64,000 nt of DNA from Variovorax sp. RA8 (GTDB taxonomy: Bacteria > Pseudomonadota > Gammaproteobacteria > Burkholderiales > Burkholderiaceae_C). Positions 10,394 to 18,282 of this stretch are shown piece by piece. A program made the translations under genes and the position numbers. The notes beneath the pieces are model-generated. The model searched no databases and was not told where the DNA came from. It saw only the letters and a program-made list of their open reading frames with translations. The stretch is taken from the NCBI RefSeq assembly GCF_901827175.1, contig NZ_LR594662.1, forward strand, positions 3,906,001-3,970,000, written 5' to 3'. Each line of letters begins with the position of its first letter. The first letter of the stretch is position 1.

Positions 10394-12484
10394 TCAGGCC
10401 ATGAGGACCACGCCGTCAGCGGCACGCACACCCTGCCCCTGCGGCAGCACGAAGACCGGGTTGATTTCGGCCTCGACCAAGCGCTCGCCAAGCTGGGCAG
10501 CCATCTTCGAGAAGGCGACGATGGCATCAACCAGCGCCTCGACATCGGCCTTGGGGCGGCCACGGAAGCCGTCGAGCAACGGCCAGGTCTTCAGCTCACG
10601 CGCCATGGAGAGCGCATCGTCGCGGCTCAGACCACCCTGGGAGGGCAACAGCCGCATCGTGGTGTCCTTGAACAGCTCAGCGGTGATGCCGCCCATGCCC
10701 AGCAGGATGGCCGTGCCCAACACATCGTGGTGCATGCCCAGGATCAGCTCGGTGCCGCCGCCCACCATTTCCTGCACCAGGAAGCGCTGGGGCCGCACGC
10801 CTGCCTTGTTCTCGACCTCGGCGGCCATCGCCCGCAGGCGCGCCCCCACCGTCTCGGCCGTCAGGTTCACGGCAACGCCGCCGACATCGCTCTTGTGCGT
10901 GATCTCGGCGGAAAGAATCTTGAGCACGACCCGATCGCCCAGCTCGCGCGCCGCAGCTTCGGCCTCCATGGGCGTCGTCACCACCACCTCGCGCGCGCAG
11001 GGCACGCCGAAGCGGGTGAACAACTGCTTGGCCTGGGCCTCATCCAGGGAGCCTGCCGGCAGTTCGTCGATGAGCACGGCGTCGGGCGCGCTGGATGGCT
11101 TCGGCTCCTGCCAGCTGCCGACGTTCAGCATCGCGCCCAACGCGGTGGTGCAGCTTTCGGCTGCGGCAAAGGCGGGGACCCCACGCTGCGTCAGCAACGC
11201 CCCGACTTCGGGCGCGTGCGGGCTCACATAGGCGATCACCGGCTTGTCCGAGTTGGGCAAGCAATCCTGAATGGCGCCTGCCATCAGCTCCGGCATGGCC
11301 AGGCTGGACGAGCCGACGATGATCACCAGCGCGTCGTAGCTGGGGCTCTTGAGCAGGATGTTGATGGCGCCCCGCAGCAGGTCCGTCTGCAGGCCGGCCA
11401 AGGTCACGTCGATGGGATTGCGGTCGAGCACCGCGTGATCGCCGCTCTGCAGCGCGCGCAAGGCCTCGGCCGTTTCAGCATCCGGGGCCGGTGTCTCGAA
11501 TCCGTGCATGCCCAGATCGTCCGATACCAACGTTCCGGCGCCACCCGTCGAGGTCAGGATGGCTACGCGCTTGCCGCGCAGCCTGCGACCCGTGGCCAGT
11601 GCGACCGGGATGTCGAGGAGGTCCCCGAAAGTCTGGGCACGGATAACGCCCACCTGCTTGAACAACGCGTCATACATGCTGTCGGCGCCCGCCAACGCAC
11701 CGGTGTGCGACACGGCGGCTTTCGCGCCGGCTTCGGAGCGACCGATCTTGAACGCGACGACAGGCTTGCCCGCACGAGCCGCCTTCAGGGCAGCGGCGCG
11801 AAACTTCCCGGGATTGCGCACGCTCTCCACATAGAGGGCGATGACCTTGGTGTCCGCATCGTCAGCCAGGTGATCGACAAGATCCGCCAGGTCCAGATCC
11901 ACCTCGTTGCTGGTCGCGATCAGCTTCGACAGGCCAATCCCGCGCGCAGCGGCACGCGAAAGCAGCGCGCCGAGGATGCCCCCGCTTTGCGAGACCACGC
12001 CGATACCACCGACCGGGAAGTGATCCATTTCGAGCGCGCCACTGGCGGAGAGCACGATGTTGTCGGTCAGGTTCACCAGTCCGATCGTGTTCGGGCCGAG
12101 GATGCGCATGCTGCCGGCCGCCTCAACGAGCTGCTGCTGGCGACGCGCACCTTCCTCGCCGGTCTCGGTGTACCCGCTGGCGAGAACGATCGCGGCAGCC
12201 GTTCCTTTCGCCGCGAGTTCCCGGACGGCCTGGTGTGCGCGCTCGGCGCCCAGCAGCACGATGCCGACGTCGGGTGTTCCGGGAATCGAGGCGATGTCGG
12301 GATAGCAGGTCAGGCCATCGATCGAACCGACACGCGGATTGACCGGGTAGATCTCGCCCGTAAAGCCGTGTTTGCGCAGGTAGGCCACTGGGCGGCCAGC
12401 GGTCTTGGCAGCATCCGCCGACGCGCCGATCACTGCGACGCTGCGCGGCTTGAGTAGCCTGCTGATGGAGTTCAGTTCGGTCAT
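10394..12484 (-). CDS. ADP-forming acyl-CoA synthetase family protein (acetate-CoA ligase type)
   Basis: This 696-residue protein has the domain order of NDP-forming acyl-CoA synthetases. First is a CoA-binding domain (LLKPRSVAVIGASADAAKTAG), then a succinyl-CoA-ligase-like flavodoxin region with the phosphohistidine motif KAAVSHTGALAG near residue 250. A C-terminal ATP-grasp domain follows (ITHKSDVGGVAVNL, MVGGGTELILGMHHDVLG). Such enzymes make acyl-CoA from a free acid, ATP and CoA, giving ADP. The ATG overlaps the stop of the enoyl-CoA hydratase gene (ATGA at 12481-12484), so they are translationally coupled. In this operon it probably activates the acid captured by the Bug protein. Confidence 0.87.
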   Translation of the reverse strand: MTELNSISRLLKPRSVAVIGASADAAKTAGRPVAYLRKHGFTGEIYPVNPRVGSIDGLTCYPDIASIPGTPDVGIVLLGAERAHQAVRELAAKGTAAAIVLASGYTETGEEGARRQQQLVEAAGSMRILGPNTIGLVNLTDNIVLSASGALEMDHFPVGGIGVVSQSGGILGALLSRAAARGIGLSKLIATSNEVDLDLADLVDHLADDADTKVIALYVESVRNPGKFRAAALKAARAGKPVVAFKIGRSEAGAKAAVSHTGALAGADSMYDALFKQVGVIRAQTFGDLLDIPVALATGRRLRGKRVAILTSTGGAGTLVSDDLGMHGFETPAPDAETAEALRALQSGDHAVLDRNPIDVTLAGLQTDLLRGAINILLKSPSYDALVIIVGSSSLAMPELMAGAIQDCLPNSDKPVIAYVSPHAPEVGALLTQRGVPAFAAAESCTTALGAMLNVGSWQEPKPSSAPDAVLIDELPAGSLDEAQAKQLFTRFGVPCAREVVVTTPMEAEAAARELGDRVVLKILSAEITHKSDVGGVAVNLTAETVGARLRAMAAEVENKAGVRPQRFLVQEMVGGGTELILGMHHDVLGTAILLGMGGITAELFKDTTMRLLPSQGGLSRDDALSMARELKTWPLLDGFRGRPKADVEALVDAIVAFSKMAAQLGERLVEAEINPVFVLPQGQGVRAADGVVLMA

Positions 12485-13284
12485 TTCGTCGCCCCCCTTG
12501 TTGCGCTGCTCTTGGCCAGGAACGCCATCACCGATTCGCGATGCTCGGTGCTGGTGTAGCAAATGCCCTGCGCCTGGCTGCCCTGGGCGAACACCTGGTG
12601 CGCGGACAGCTCGAAGCTCTGGTTGAGGATCGTCTTGCCCAGCGCCAACGCAGTGGCCGATCCCTTGCTCATCTCGGCCGCCCAGCGCTGCGCGTCGGGG
12701 ACGAGGGTCTCGGCATCCGACCGGCGATCGGCGATGCCCAGACGCAGGGCCTCTTCAAGCTCGACTTTCCGGCCGCTGAAGATCAGTTCCTTGGCCTTCG
12801 AGAGGCCTACCCGGCGCGGCAGGAAGTACATGCCACCGCCATCGGGAACGATGCCGCGATGGATATATGACCAGGTGAAGCTCGCCGCATCCGAAGCGAT
12901 GATGAAGTCGCACGCCAGCGCCGTGTCGGCACCCAGGCCGGAAGCAGCCCCGTTGACGGCAGCGATCGTTGGCTTGGGCATCGAGTGCAGCAGCGATTGG
13001 GTGTGGTGCACACGCTGCTGGCGGCTCCACCCGTTGAAGCCGACCTCGCCTGCAGGCGCCTGCATTCGCCGCTCCATGCCGGCGACATCACCACCGGCGC
13101 AGAAGCCCTTGCCGCGCCCCGTGAGCACCAATGCTCGGATCGCCTTGTCGTACGTCACATGCTCCAGCGCCGCGATGAATTGCGTGCGCATGTCGTCGCT
13201 CATGGCGTTGCGCTTGTCCGGACGGTTCAGCCACAGGGTGGCGATGCCGTCTGCAACTTCGAGCTCGATCAGTCGTTCGGTCAT
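12481..13284 (-). CDS. Enoyl-CoA hydratase/isomerase family protein
   Basis: This is a 267-residue crotonase-fold protein. It has the opening TLWLNRPDKRNAMSDDMR, the oxyanion-hole segment GRGKGFCAGGDVAGM near residue 67, and AAVNGAASGLGADTALACDF near 113. The catalytic region ASFTWSYIHRGIVPDGGGMYFLP carries the downstream oxyanion and acid positions. The start MTERLIELEV at 13284 has an upstream GGAG. It lies between the Bug gene (14 nt upstream) and the acyl-CoA synthetase. The exact acyl-CoA is unknown; hydration of an enoyl-CoA after acid activation is the simplest reading. Confidence 0.85.
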   Translation of the reverse strand: MTERLIELEVADGIATLWLNRPDKRNAMSDDMRTQFIAALEHVTYDKAIRALVLTGRGKGFCAGGDVAGMERRMQAPAGEVGFNGWSRQQRVHHTQSLLHSMPKPTIAAVNGAASGLGADTALACDFIIASDAASFTWSYIHRGIVPDGGGMYFLPRRVGLSKAKELIFSGRKVELEEALRLGIADRRSDAETLVPDAQRWAAEMSKGSATALALGKTILNQSFELSAHQVFAQGSQAQGICYTSTEHRESVMAFLAKSSATRGATK

Positions 13285-13297
13285 TTCAACGTCTCCG

Positions 13298-14296
13298 TCA
13301 TTCGTTCGTAATGTTGTTTTCCTTGACCACCTTGCGCCAACGCGCTTCCTCACCCTTGGCGTACTTGTCGAAGTCCGCGGGCGAGCCGCCATTGATCACG
13401 AGGCCCTCCCCTTCCACGCGCTTGCGAAAGGCCTCCGTCTGGACTGCCTTCTTGGCGGCTGCGTTCAGGCGGGCGATGACATCGGCCGGAGTGCCTGCGG
13501 GCACATACAGGCCATACCAGCTGTCGGCCACGTAGCCGGGTACGCCGCTTTCCGCGATCGTGGGAACCTTCGCCAAAGCGTGGGCGGGCGATCGCGTAGC
13601 CGTGGTCACGGCCAGCGCACGCAGCTTGCCGCTTTCGACGAAAGTGCCCACTGCAGCCGCGGTCGCGAACATGACGTCCACCTGGCCGCCCAGCAAATCG
13701 GTGATCGCCGGACCCGCGCCGCGGTAGGGGATGTGGGTGATGTTCGTCTTCGTCAGGTTCTTGAAGAGTTCACCCGCGAGGTGCGCCGACGTGCCCGCGC
13801 CTTGCGACGCGAACGACAGCTTGCCCGGGTTCGCCTTGGCTGCGTCGATGAGGTCCTTGACCGATTTGAGAGGGCTCTCTGCCCGCACCACCAGCACGTT
13901 CGGAGAGACGCCGACCAGCATGACCGGCGCAAAGGCCTTCTCGTAGTTGTAAGGAAGCTTGCTCTGGATGCTGGGGTTTACAACGTGCGCCACGGTTGCC
14001 ATCACCATCGTGTAACCGTCAGGAGCAGCCTTCGCCACCGCGTCCGTCCCGATGATCGTGCCCGCACCGGGCTTGTTGTCGATGATGACCGGCTGACCCA
14101 ACGCCTCGCCCATGGCGATGCCCATGGTCCGGGCGACCAGATCGGTGCCGCCGCCCGGTGCAAATGGCACGACTATCTTGACAGGCTTGTCGGGGAAGGC
14201 GGCAAACGCCGGCGTTGTGGTGGCGGCGGCCGCTGCTGCGATCGAAAAAAGGACCGAGGCGATCCTGAGGCGTGCCAGGGGCAAGCGCTTTTGCAT
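13298..14296 (-). CDS. Bug/TctC-family periplasmic solute-binding protein
   Basis: This 332-residue extracytoplasmic binding protein starts MQKRLPLARLRIAS and has a signal peptide ending near PAFA. The family motif FPDKPVKIVVPFAPGGGTDLVAR is followed by NKPGAGTIIGTDAVAKAAPDGYT, FAPVMLVGVSPNVLVV and ITHIPYRGAGPAITDLLGGQVD. ATG 14296 is chosen because GGAG lies 6 nt upstream; the in-frame TTG 12 nt further up would overlap this RBS. No TctA or TctB genes are adjacent, so it is an orphan Bug protein. It is first in the operon with enoyl-CoA hydratase, acyl-CoA synthetase and MmgE/PrpD, and divergent from an IclR regulator. Confidence 0.9.
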   Translation of the reverse strand: MQKRLPLARLRIASVLFSIAAAAAATTTPAFAAFPDKPVKIVVPFAPGGGTDLVARTMGIAMGEALGQPVIIDNKPGAGTIIGTDAVAKAAPDGYTMVMATVAHVVNPSIQSKLPYNYEKAFAPVMLVGVSPNVLVVRAESPLKSVKDLIDAAKANPGKLSFASQGAGTSAHLAGELFKNLTKTNITHIPYRGAGPAITDLLGGQVDVMFATAAAVGTFVESGKLRALAVTTATRSPAHALAKVPTIAESGVPGYVADSWYGLYVPAGTPADVIARLNAAAKKAVQTEAFRKRVEGEGLVINGGSPADFDKYAKGEEARWRKVVKENNITNE

Positions 14297-14408
14297 GTTT
14301 GTCTCCAAGTGGAAGAAGGACGGGCGAAACGTGAATCGATGGCGGCTTGGTTGTTCTCATCGAGTGCCGCCAGCTTAGGTCTGCGCAACGCTTCGCGCAC
14401 CCCCTAAT

Positions 14409-14423
14409 TTCCATTTGATGGAA
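14409..14423. promoter_or_regulatory. Inverted repeat TTCCAT-TTG-ATGGAA, probable IclR operator
   Basis: A perfect 6-bp inverted repeat with a 3-bp spacer sits in the 166-bp space between the leftward Bug operon and the rightward IclR gene. Flanking A/T bases (AATTTCCAT...ATGGAATTA) extend the symmetry imperfectly. IclR-family regulators are known to bind short palindromes of this TTCC/GGAA kind. The position, 113 nt upstream of the Bug start and 40 nt upstream of the regulator start, fits control of both. Binding is inferred, not shown. Confidence 0.55.
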
Positions 14424-14462
14424 TTACACTGTCGCCACTCCCTCAATCCCGAGCTCTTGTCC

Positions 14463-15254
14463 ATGTCGTCCAGACGCCAGCATTTCGAAGCCCCCACGCT
14501 GAACCGGTCTCTCGAGCGCGGGATCGAGATCCTGCGGGCCTTCAGGCCCGGTTCCGACTTGCTGGGAAACGGCGAGATCTCGGAGCGCACCGGACTTTCA
14601 CGCGCTACCGTCAGTCGCCTGACCCAGACGCTGGTCGAAGTCGGGATGCTCGAACACGATCGGAACCTGCGCGCCTACCGCCTTGCAGCACCGGTCTTGA
14701 GCTTTGCCCACGCCATGCGCGCAGGCTCCCCGGTGTTGAACGCGGTCGCGCCGCTGATGCAGACCTTGGCAGAAAAGCTGCACATCAATGTCGGCCTGGC
14801 GGTTGCGGACCGGGAAGAAATGGTCTACCTCGAATCGGTCCGCTACAACCGCAGGGTTTCGTTACGCAATGTCGTCGCCGGACAGCGAGTCCCCATGGAA
14901 CTCACCTCGCTGGGTCGGGCCTACCTCGCGGCCGCCGACGAGCCCAGCCGGCGCGCGCTCATGGCGCAGTTCCGCGAACGACGCGGGAGCGGGTGGAACC
15001 AGATTCGCGAAGAGATCAAGAGCGCGATCCGGAGCGTGGCTGAGCGCGGCTATTGTTCGGCTTCCTGGCAGCCGGAGGTGGTCGCACTCGCGACGCCGAT
15101 CGTGCTGGAAGGCCGGCCTGTCTATGTGCTCAACGTGAGCGTCACGACGAAGGCCAGCATCGTGGAGACCGAGGCGGTGCTGGGGGGCCCGCTGCTCGAT
15201 CTCTCAGCGAATGTGGAAGCCACCCTGGCCGCGCTGGAGGTCAATCGATCTTGA
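14463..15254 (+). CDS. IclR-family transcriptional regulator
   Basis: This 263-residue regulator has an N-terminal winged helix-turn-helix (LNRSLERGIEILRAF, then ISERTGLSRATVSRLTQTL near residues 40-58). A C-terminal effector-binding domain follows (INVGLAVADREEMVYLESV, RVPMELTSLGRAYLAA, VVALATPIVLEGRPVYVLNV). It is divergent from the Bug/enoyl-CoA hydratase/acyl-CoA synthetase/PrpD operon and probably controls it in response to the substrate. ATG 14463 is chosen over 14418 because the latter lies inside the palindrome at 14409-14423, but no strong RBS decides this. Its 3' end overlaps the convergent Bug gene by 14 nt. Confidence 0.88.
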   Translation: MSSRRQHFEAPTLNRSLERGIEILRAFRPGSDLLGNGEISERTGLSRATVSRLTQTLVEVGMLEHDRNLRAYRLAAPVLSFAHAMRAGSPVLNAVAPLMQTLAEKLHINVGLAVADREEMVYLESVRYNRRVSLRNVVAGQRVPMELTSLGRAYLAAADEPSRRALMAQFRERRGSGWNQIREEIKSAIRSVAERGYCSASWQPEVVALATPIVLEGRPVYVLNVSVTTKASIVETEAVLGGPLLDLSANVEATLAALEVNRS

Positions 15255-16218
15255 TGTTGGCTTCCTTGACCGCCTGGCCGATCTTCGACAGGTCCTCGCG
15301 GATCAACTTCCTGAACTGTTCGGGATTCCCCTTCGCCGGGACGAAGGACAGCTCTGCGAACTTGGCCTTGAGCGCAGGCGTGTCGACAGCCTTGGCAATC
15401 TCGGCATTGAGCCGGTTCGTCACCGCCACGGGCATCTCCGCTGGTCCCCAGATGCCATACCAGGAGAGAAGCTCGAAGCCAGGAATGCCGCTCTCGGCCA
15501 CGGTGGGCACGTCCGGCATGTTGGCGACGCGGGACTTGCTTGTGACGGCAAGCGCGCGCAACCGCCCTGCCTGGACGAACGAGCGAACGCCGGGCATGGG
15601 TGAGACAGCAGCTGACACGTGGCCGCCGACGACATCCGTCAGCTGCGGTACCGCACCCTTGTACGCGATGATCTCCATATCGAGCTTCAGTGCCCGATTG
15701 ATCATCTCCTCGCTCAGGTGGCTCGTCGTTCCCAGGCCGGAAGTCGCCCAGGTGTACTTGCCGGGATTCGCCTTGGCCAGCGTGGCGAATTCGCTCAGGC
15801 TTTTCGCCGGGACATCGTTGTTCACCGCGACGACCAGCGGCACATAGCCGATCTGTCCGACAGGCGTGAAGTCCTGCTCTGCGTCGTAAGTCTTCTTGGC
15901 GACGACAAGCGGCATATAGACCTGGCTCGAGGCATTGAACAGCAGGGTGTAGCCGTCGGCCTTCGCCTTCTTGACGTTGAGCGATCCCAGCACGCCCGAG
16001 GCACCGGGCTGATTCTCGATGACGATGGGTTGGCCCAGCTGTCGCTGCAGCTGGTCTGCGACCATGCGCCCGACCGTGTCGATCGATCCGCCCGGGGTGT
16101 ACGGGATGACCATCTTGATCGGCTTGTTCGGATAGTCGCTCGCCATGCACGCCTGGGCGCTTGCGAAGGTGATGCCCAGCAGGGCAAATCTCGCCAGCGA
16201 AATGGTTCTCTTCAACAC
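15241..16218 (-). CDS. Bug/TctC-family periplasmic solute-binding protein
   Basis: This 325-residue orphan binding protein has a signal peptide (LKRTISLARFALLG to QACMA) and the family motif YPNKPIKMVIPYTPGGSIDTVGR. Further family marks are ENQPGASGVLGSLNVKKAKADGYTL and MEIIAYKGAVPQLTDVVGGHVS. The start is GTG 16218 (or TTG 16215): AAGGAG lies 7 nt upstream of the GTG and there is no ATG nearby. It follows an alpha/beta hydrolase gene on the same strand by 98 nt. No permease genes are adjacent. The ligand is unknown. Confidence 0.88.
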   Translation of the reverse strand: MLKRTISLARFALLGITFASAQACMASDYPNKPIKMVIPYTPGGSIDTVGRMVADQLQRQLGQPIVIENQPGASGVLGSLNVKKAKADGYTLLFNASSQVYMPLVVAKKTYDAEQDFTPVGQIGYVPLVVAVNNDVPAKSLSEFATLAKANPGKYTWATSGLGTTSHLSEEMINRALKLDMEIIAYKGAVPQLTDVVGGHVSAAVSPMPGVRSFVQAGRLRALAVTSKSRVANMPDVPTVAESGIPGFELLSWYGIWGPAEMPVAVTNRLNAEIAKAVDTPALKAKFAELSFVPAKGNPEQFRKLIREDLSKIGQAVKEANIKID

Positions 16219-16316
16219 GGTATGTCTCCTTGGATTGGTTGATAAGGCAGATGCCGGAAAGCCCCCGGCGGCCAACTGCCGCCTGTCCCCGGCCGGATGC
16301 TGGGAAGCGAGAAGCG

Positions 16317-17213
16317 CTACTCGGAATACACCGCGCGCGCAAAGCCGGCGATCGCATCGCTCATGGCCTGCGGTTGCTCGGGAGCCATCGCGTGCCCTGC
16401 GTCACGGACAACCTGGACGGTGACCCGATCACCCAGGTACGGCTTCATGACGTCGGGGATGACGACAGCGTCGTGTTCAGCCTGCAGGTCGAGAATGGGC
16501 ACGCTGTCGCCGCCAGAAAAGTAGTCATCAACGGGCGTCATCTCGCGCGCCCGACCTTGCGCCTCATGTGCCGCCGGGAACCAGCCGTCGAGCCAGACGC
16601 TCGGGTCATGACCCGGCGCAAAGAAGGCCTTGCTGAGGCATTCCAGTCTTCGGCTTGTCGGAAGGGTCAGGTCGCCCGCGCCGTCAATCGCGTCGCGCAG
16701 CCGGCTGTAAGGCTTTTCCGTCGATCCGGGAGGGAGCTTGCCTGCAGAAGCCGCGGCCATGACGATGCCGCGCACGAGGTCGGGACGATCTGCGGCAAGC
16801 GTACGCGCGGGCTGACTGCCCCATGCATGCCCGACGACCACGATCGGGCCCGTCGCTTCATGGTCGAGGACTGCGGCCACATCGCGAGCAAAGTCGTGAA
16901 GATCCAGGTTCTCCATGGAGCCGCGGCTCAAGCCCACGCCGCGTGGCTCCGGGCGCAATACCCGAAATCCCGCGGCGACCAGCTTGGCGGCGACTTCGTC
17001 GTAGTCACGTCCCGAGCGAGCCAGCGACGGCAAGATGCAAATGATCGGACCTGCTCCTTGATCATTGAACTCAATCTGGACCGCTTCGCCCGAACGCTTC
17101 GGGCGGTATGAGATGAGCTTGCTCGACGCATGCAGCTGCCGGACGGGATTTGATGGGGGTTCGATGGGCATGCCGGCGAGTTTCTTCGGCACTGCCACTG
17201 CCGGTAAGGACAC
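16317..17213 (-). CDS. Alpha/beta hydrolase-fold protein with Ala at the nucleophile position
   Basis: This is a 298-residue alpha/beta hydrolase-like protein. The oxyanion region (ICILPSLARSGRDYDEVA), the RPEPRGVGLSRG strand, the acid loop (LDLQAEHDAVV) and the histidine loop (RDAGHAMAPEQP) are all present. The nucleophile elbow, however, reads VVVGHAWGS, so the usual Gly-X-Ser-X-Gly has Ala (codon GCA) in place of Ser. Ester hydrolysis by the normal mechanism is therefore not expected. It may be a lyase-like, cofactor-free or non-catalytic member. The start is GTG 17213; ATG 17171 is an alternative. It lies between a LysR gene and a Bug gene on the same strand. Confidence 0.75.
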   Translation of the reverse strand: MSLPAVAVPKKLAGMPIEPPSNPVRQLHASSKLISYRPKRSGEAVQIEFNDQGAGPIICILPSLARSGRDYDEVAAKLVAAGFRVLRPEPRGVGLSRGSMENLDLHDFARDVAAVLDHEATGPIVVVGHAWGSQPARTLAADRPDLVRGIVMAAASAGKLPPGSTEKPYSRLRDAIDGAGDLTLPTSRRLECLSKAFFAPGHDPSVWLDGWFPAAHEAQGRAREMTPVDDYFSGGDSVPILDLQAEHDAVVIPDVMKPYLGDRVTVQVVRDAGHAMAPEQPQAMSDAIAGFARAVYSE

Positions 17214-17226
17214 GAGACCTATATCA

Positions 17227-17246
17227 GCTATGCCCGTCCGCTATGC
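17227..17246. promoter_or_regulatory. Two GCTATGC half-sites upstream of the hydrolase, possible LysR target
   Basis: The space just upstream of the GTG at 17213 has GCTATGC at 17227-17233 and CGCTATGC at 17239-17246, as direct repeats 12 nt apart. The reverse complement GCATAGCG also occurs at 18222-18229, in front of the LysR gene. Sharing of an octamer between the two promoter regions flanking one LysR gene suggests a common regulator site. The match is short and could be chance. Confidence 0.35.
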
Positions 17247-17327
17247 CCCTTGTCGCGCGATACGGCCACGTCCTCGCTTCATGAAGGCGACCGACCCGCG
17301 TGGCGATCCATCGCCCCTTCTCACCAG

Positions 17328-18212
17328 CTAGCGCTGGCGAAAGTCGAGTTCCTGCAGCAACTGCGCGGTCCCTCGGGTGAGACGGGTCCCCGGACGCGCC
17401 TTCGGGGTTGCGAGCACCAACGCGTTCCAGATGCTTGGCGGACCGATCGGTGCGCGAGGGAGCACTTCATCGCCGCGGGCACCCAAGGCGCTCTCCGGGA
17501 GCACCGTGCAGCCCACTCCAGTCTGCACGAGCGCAACCGCCGTTCGGACCGCCCCGACCTCGGCGAGCACCTTGAGCTGAATGCCGCGCGAAGCAAGCAC
17601 GGAATCGAGCAGATGCCGAATTGCGTTCGGCGCACTCGGCAGCACCATCGGATAGTTGGCGAGCGCCGCCAAGCTGACCCGCGTCGGTAGCTTGCTTTTC
17701 GGGGGCGCGACCAACAGGAGCTTCTCGCGCATCAATGGGGCAAACGCAAGTTGCGGTGAGCTCGCGGGGTCGAAGAGGAGCGCCAGGTCGAGCTTGCCCG
17801 CGATAAGCGACTCCCTCAGCGCGACGCTCAATCCCTCCAGCACGGTGATCACCGCGCGCGGAAACCGCTCACGGAACCTCTGGACAAGTGGCGTGCTCAA
17901 GCCCAATGCCACCCGCGGCGGCATTCCCACCACGATTCGACCCCCAGGGCTTTCGTCCATCTCCAGCAGTTCGTCCCGAGCGCGCCGGGAGATGTCCAGC
18001 ATCACACGCGCATGGACAAGCAGAGCATCGCCGGCTTCAGTAGGTGCAACGCCGCGCCCCGTCCTCACGAGCAGGCGCTGTCCGAGATCGGCCTCCAGCA
18101 GGGCGATCTGCCTGCTCAGGCTGGGCTGAGCCAGGTTCAGCACCGCCGCGCCGCGGCTGAAACTGCCTGCGTCGACCACCGTCACGAAGTACTGCAATTG
18201 ACGAAGCTCCAT
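17328..18212 (-). CDS. LysR-family transcriptional regulator
   Basis: This 294-residue LysR-type regulator begins MELRQLQYFVTVVDAGSFSRGAAVLNLAQPSLSRQIALLE, a canonical N-terminal HTH. The effector domain includes GRIVVGMPPRVALGLSTPLVQRFRERFPRA and ends with a C-terminal contact segment. The N-terminus resembles the CbnR/BenM-like group that regulates aromatic catabolism. ATG 18212 matches the family start; upstream in-frame sequence is unrelated. It is divergent from the amidohydrolase operon at 18283 with only 70 nt between, and upstream of the alpha/beta hydrolase and Bug genes, so it may control both directions. Confidence 0.88.
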   Translation of the reverse strand: MELRQLQYFVTVVDAGSFSRGAAVLNLAQPSLSRQIALLEADLGQRLLVRTGRGVAPTEAGDALLVHARVMLDISRRARDELLEMDESPGGRIVVGMPPRVALGLSTPLVQRFRERFPRAVITVLEGLSVALRESLIAGKLDLALLFDPASSPQLAFAPLMREKLLLVAPPKSKLPTRVSLAALANYPMVLPSAPNAIRHLLDSVLASRGIQLKVLAEVGAVRTAVALVQTGVGCTVLPESALGARGDEVLPRAPIGPPSIWNALVLATPKARPGTRLTRGTAQLLQELDFRQR

Positions 18213-18221
18213 AGCCGCCAA

Positions 18222-18229
18222 GCATAGCG
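18222..18229. promoter_or_regulatory. GCATAGCG site in LysR/amidohydrolase divergent promoter
   Basis: The octamer GCATAGCG in the 70-bp divergent region is followed by GGTATAGC. The segment ATAGCGGGTAT has ATA/TAT symmetry of the size expected for a LysR T-N11-A type box. The same octamer occurs, inverted, at 17239-17246. The assignment is tentative. Confidence 0.35.
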
Positions 18230-18282
18230 GGTATAGCAGCATTGTCCTTACGGAGCTTCGCTTCCGTTGCGACACTGGCGCA

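Noticed and set aside
10379..12457. 692-codon plus-strand ORF opposite the acyl-CoA synthetase
   Set aside because: Shadow frame; the minus strand shows CoA-binding and ATP-grasp motifs in full.
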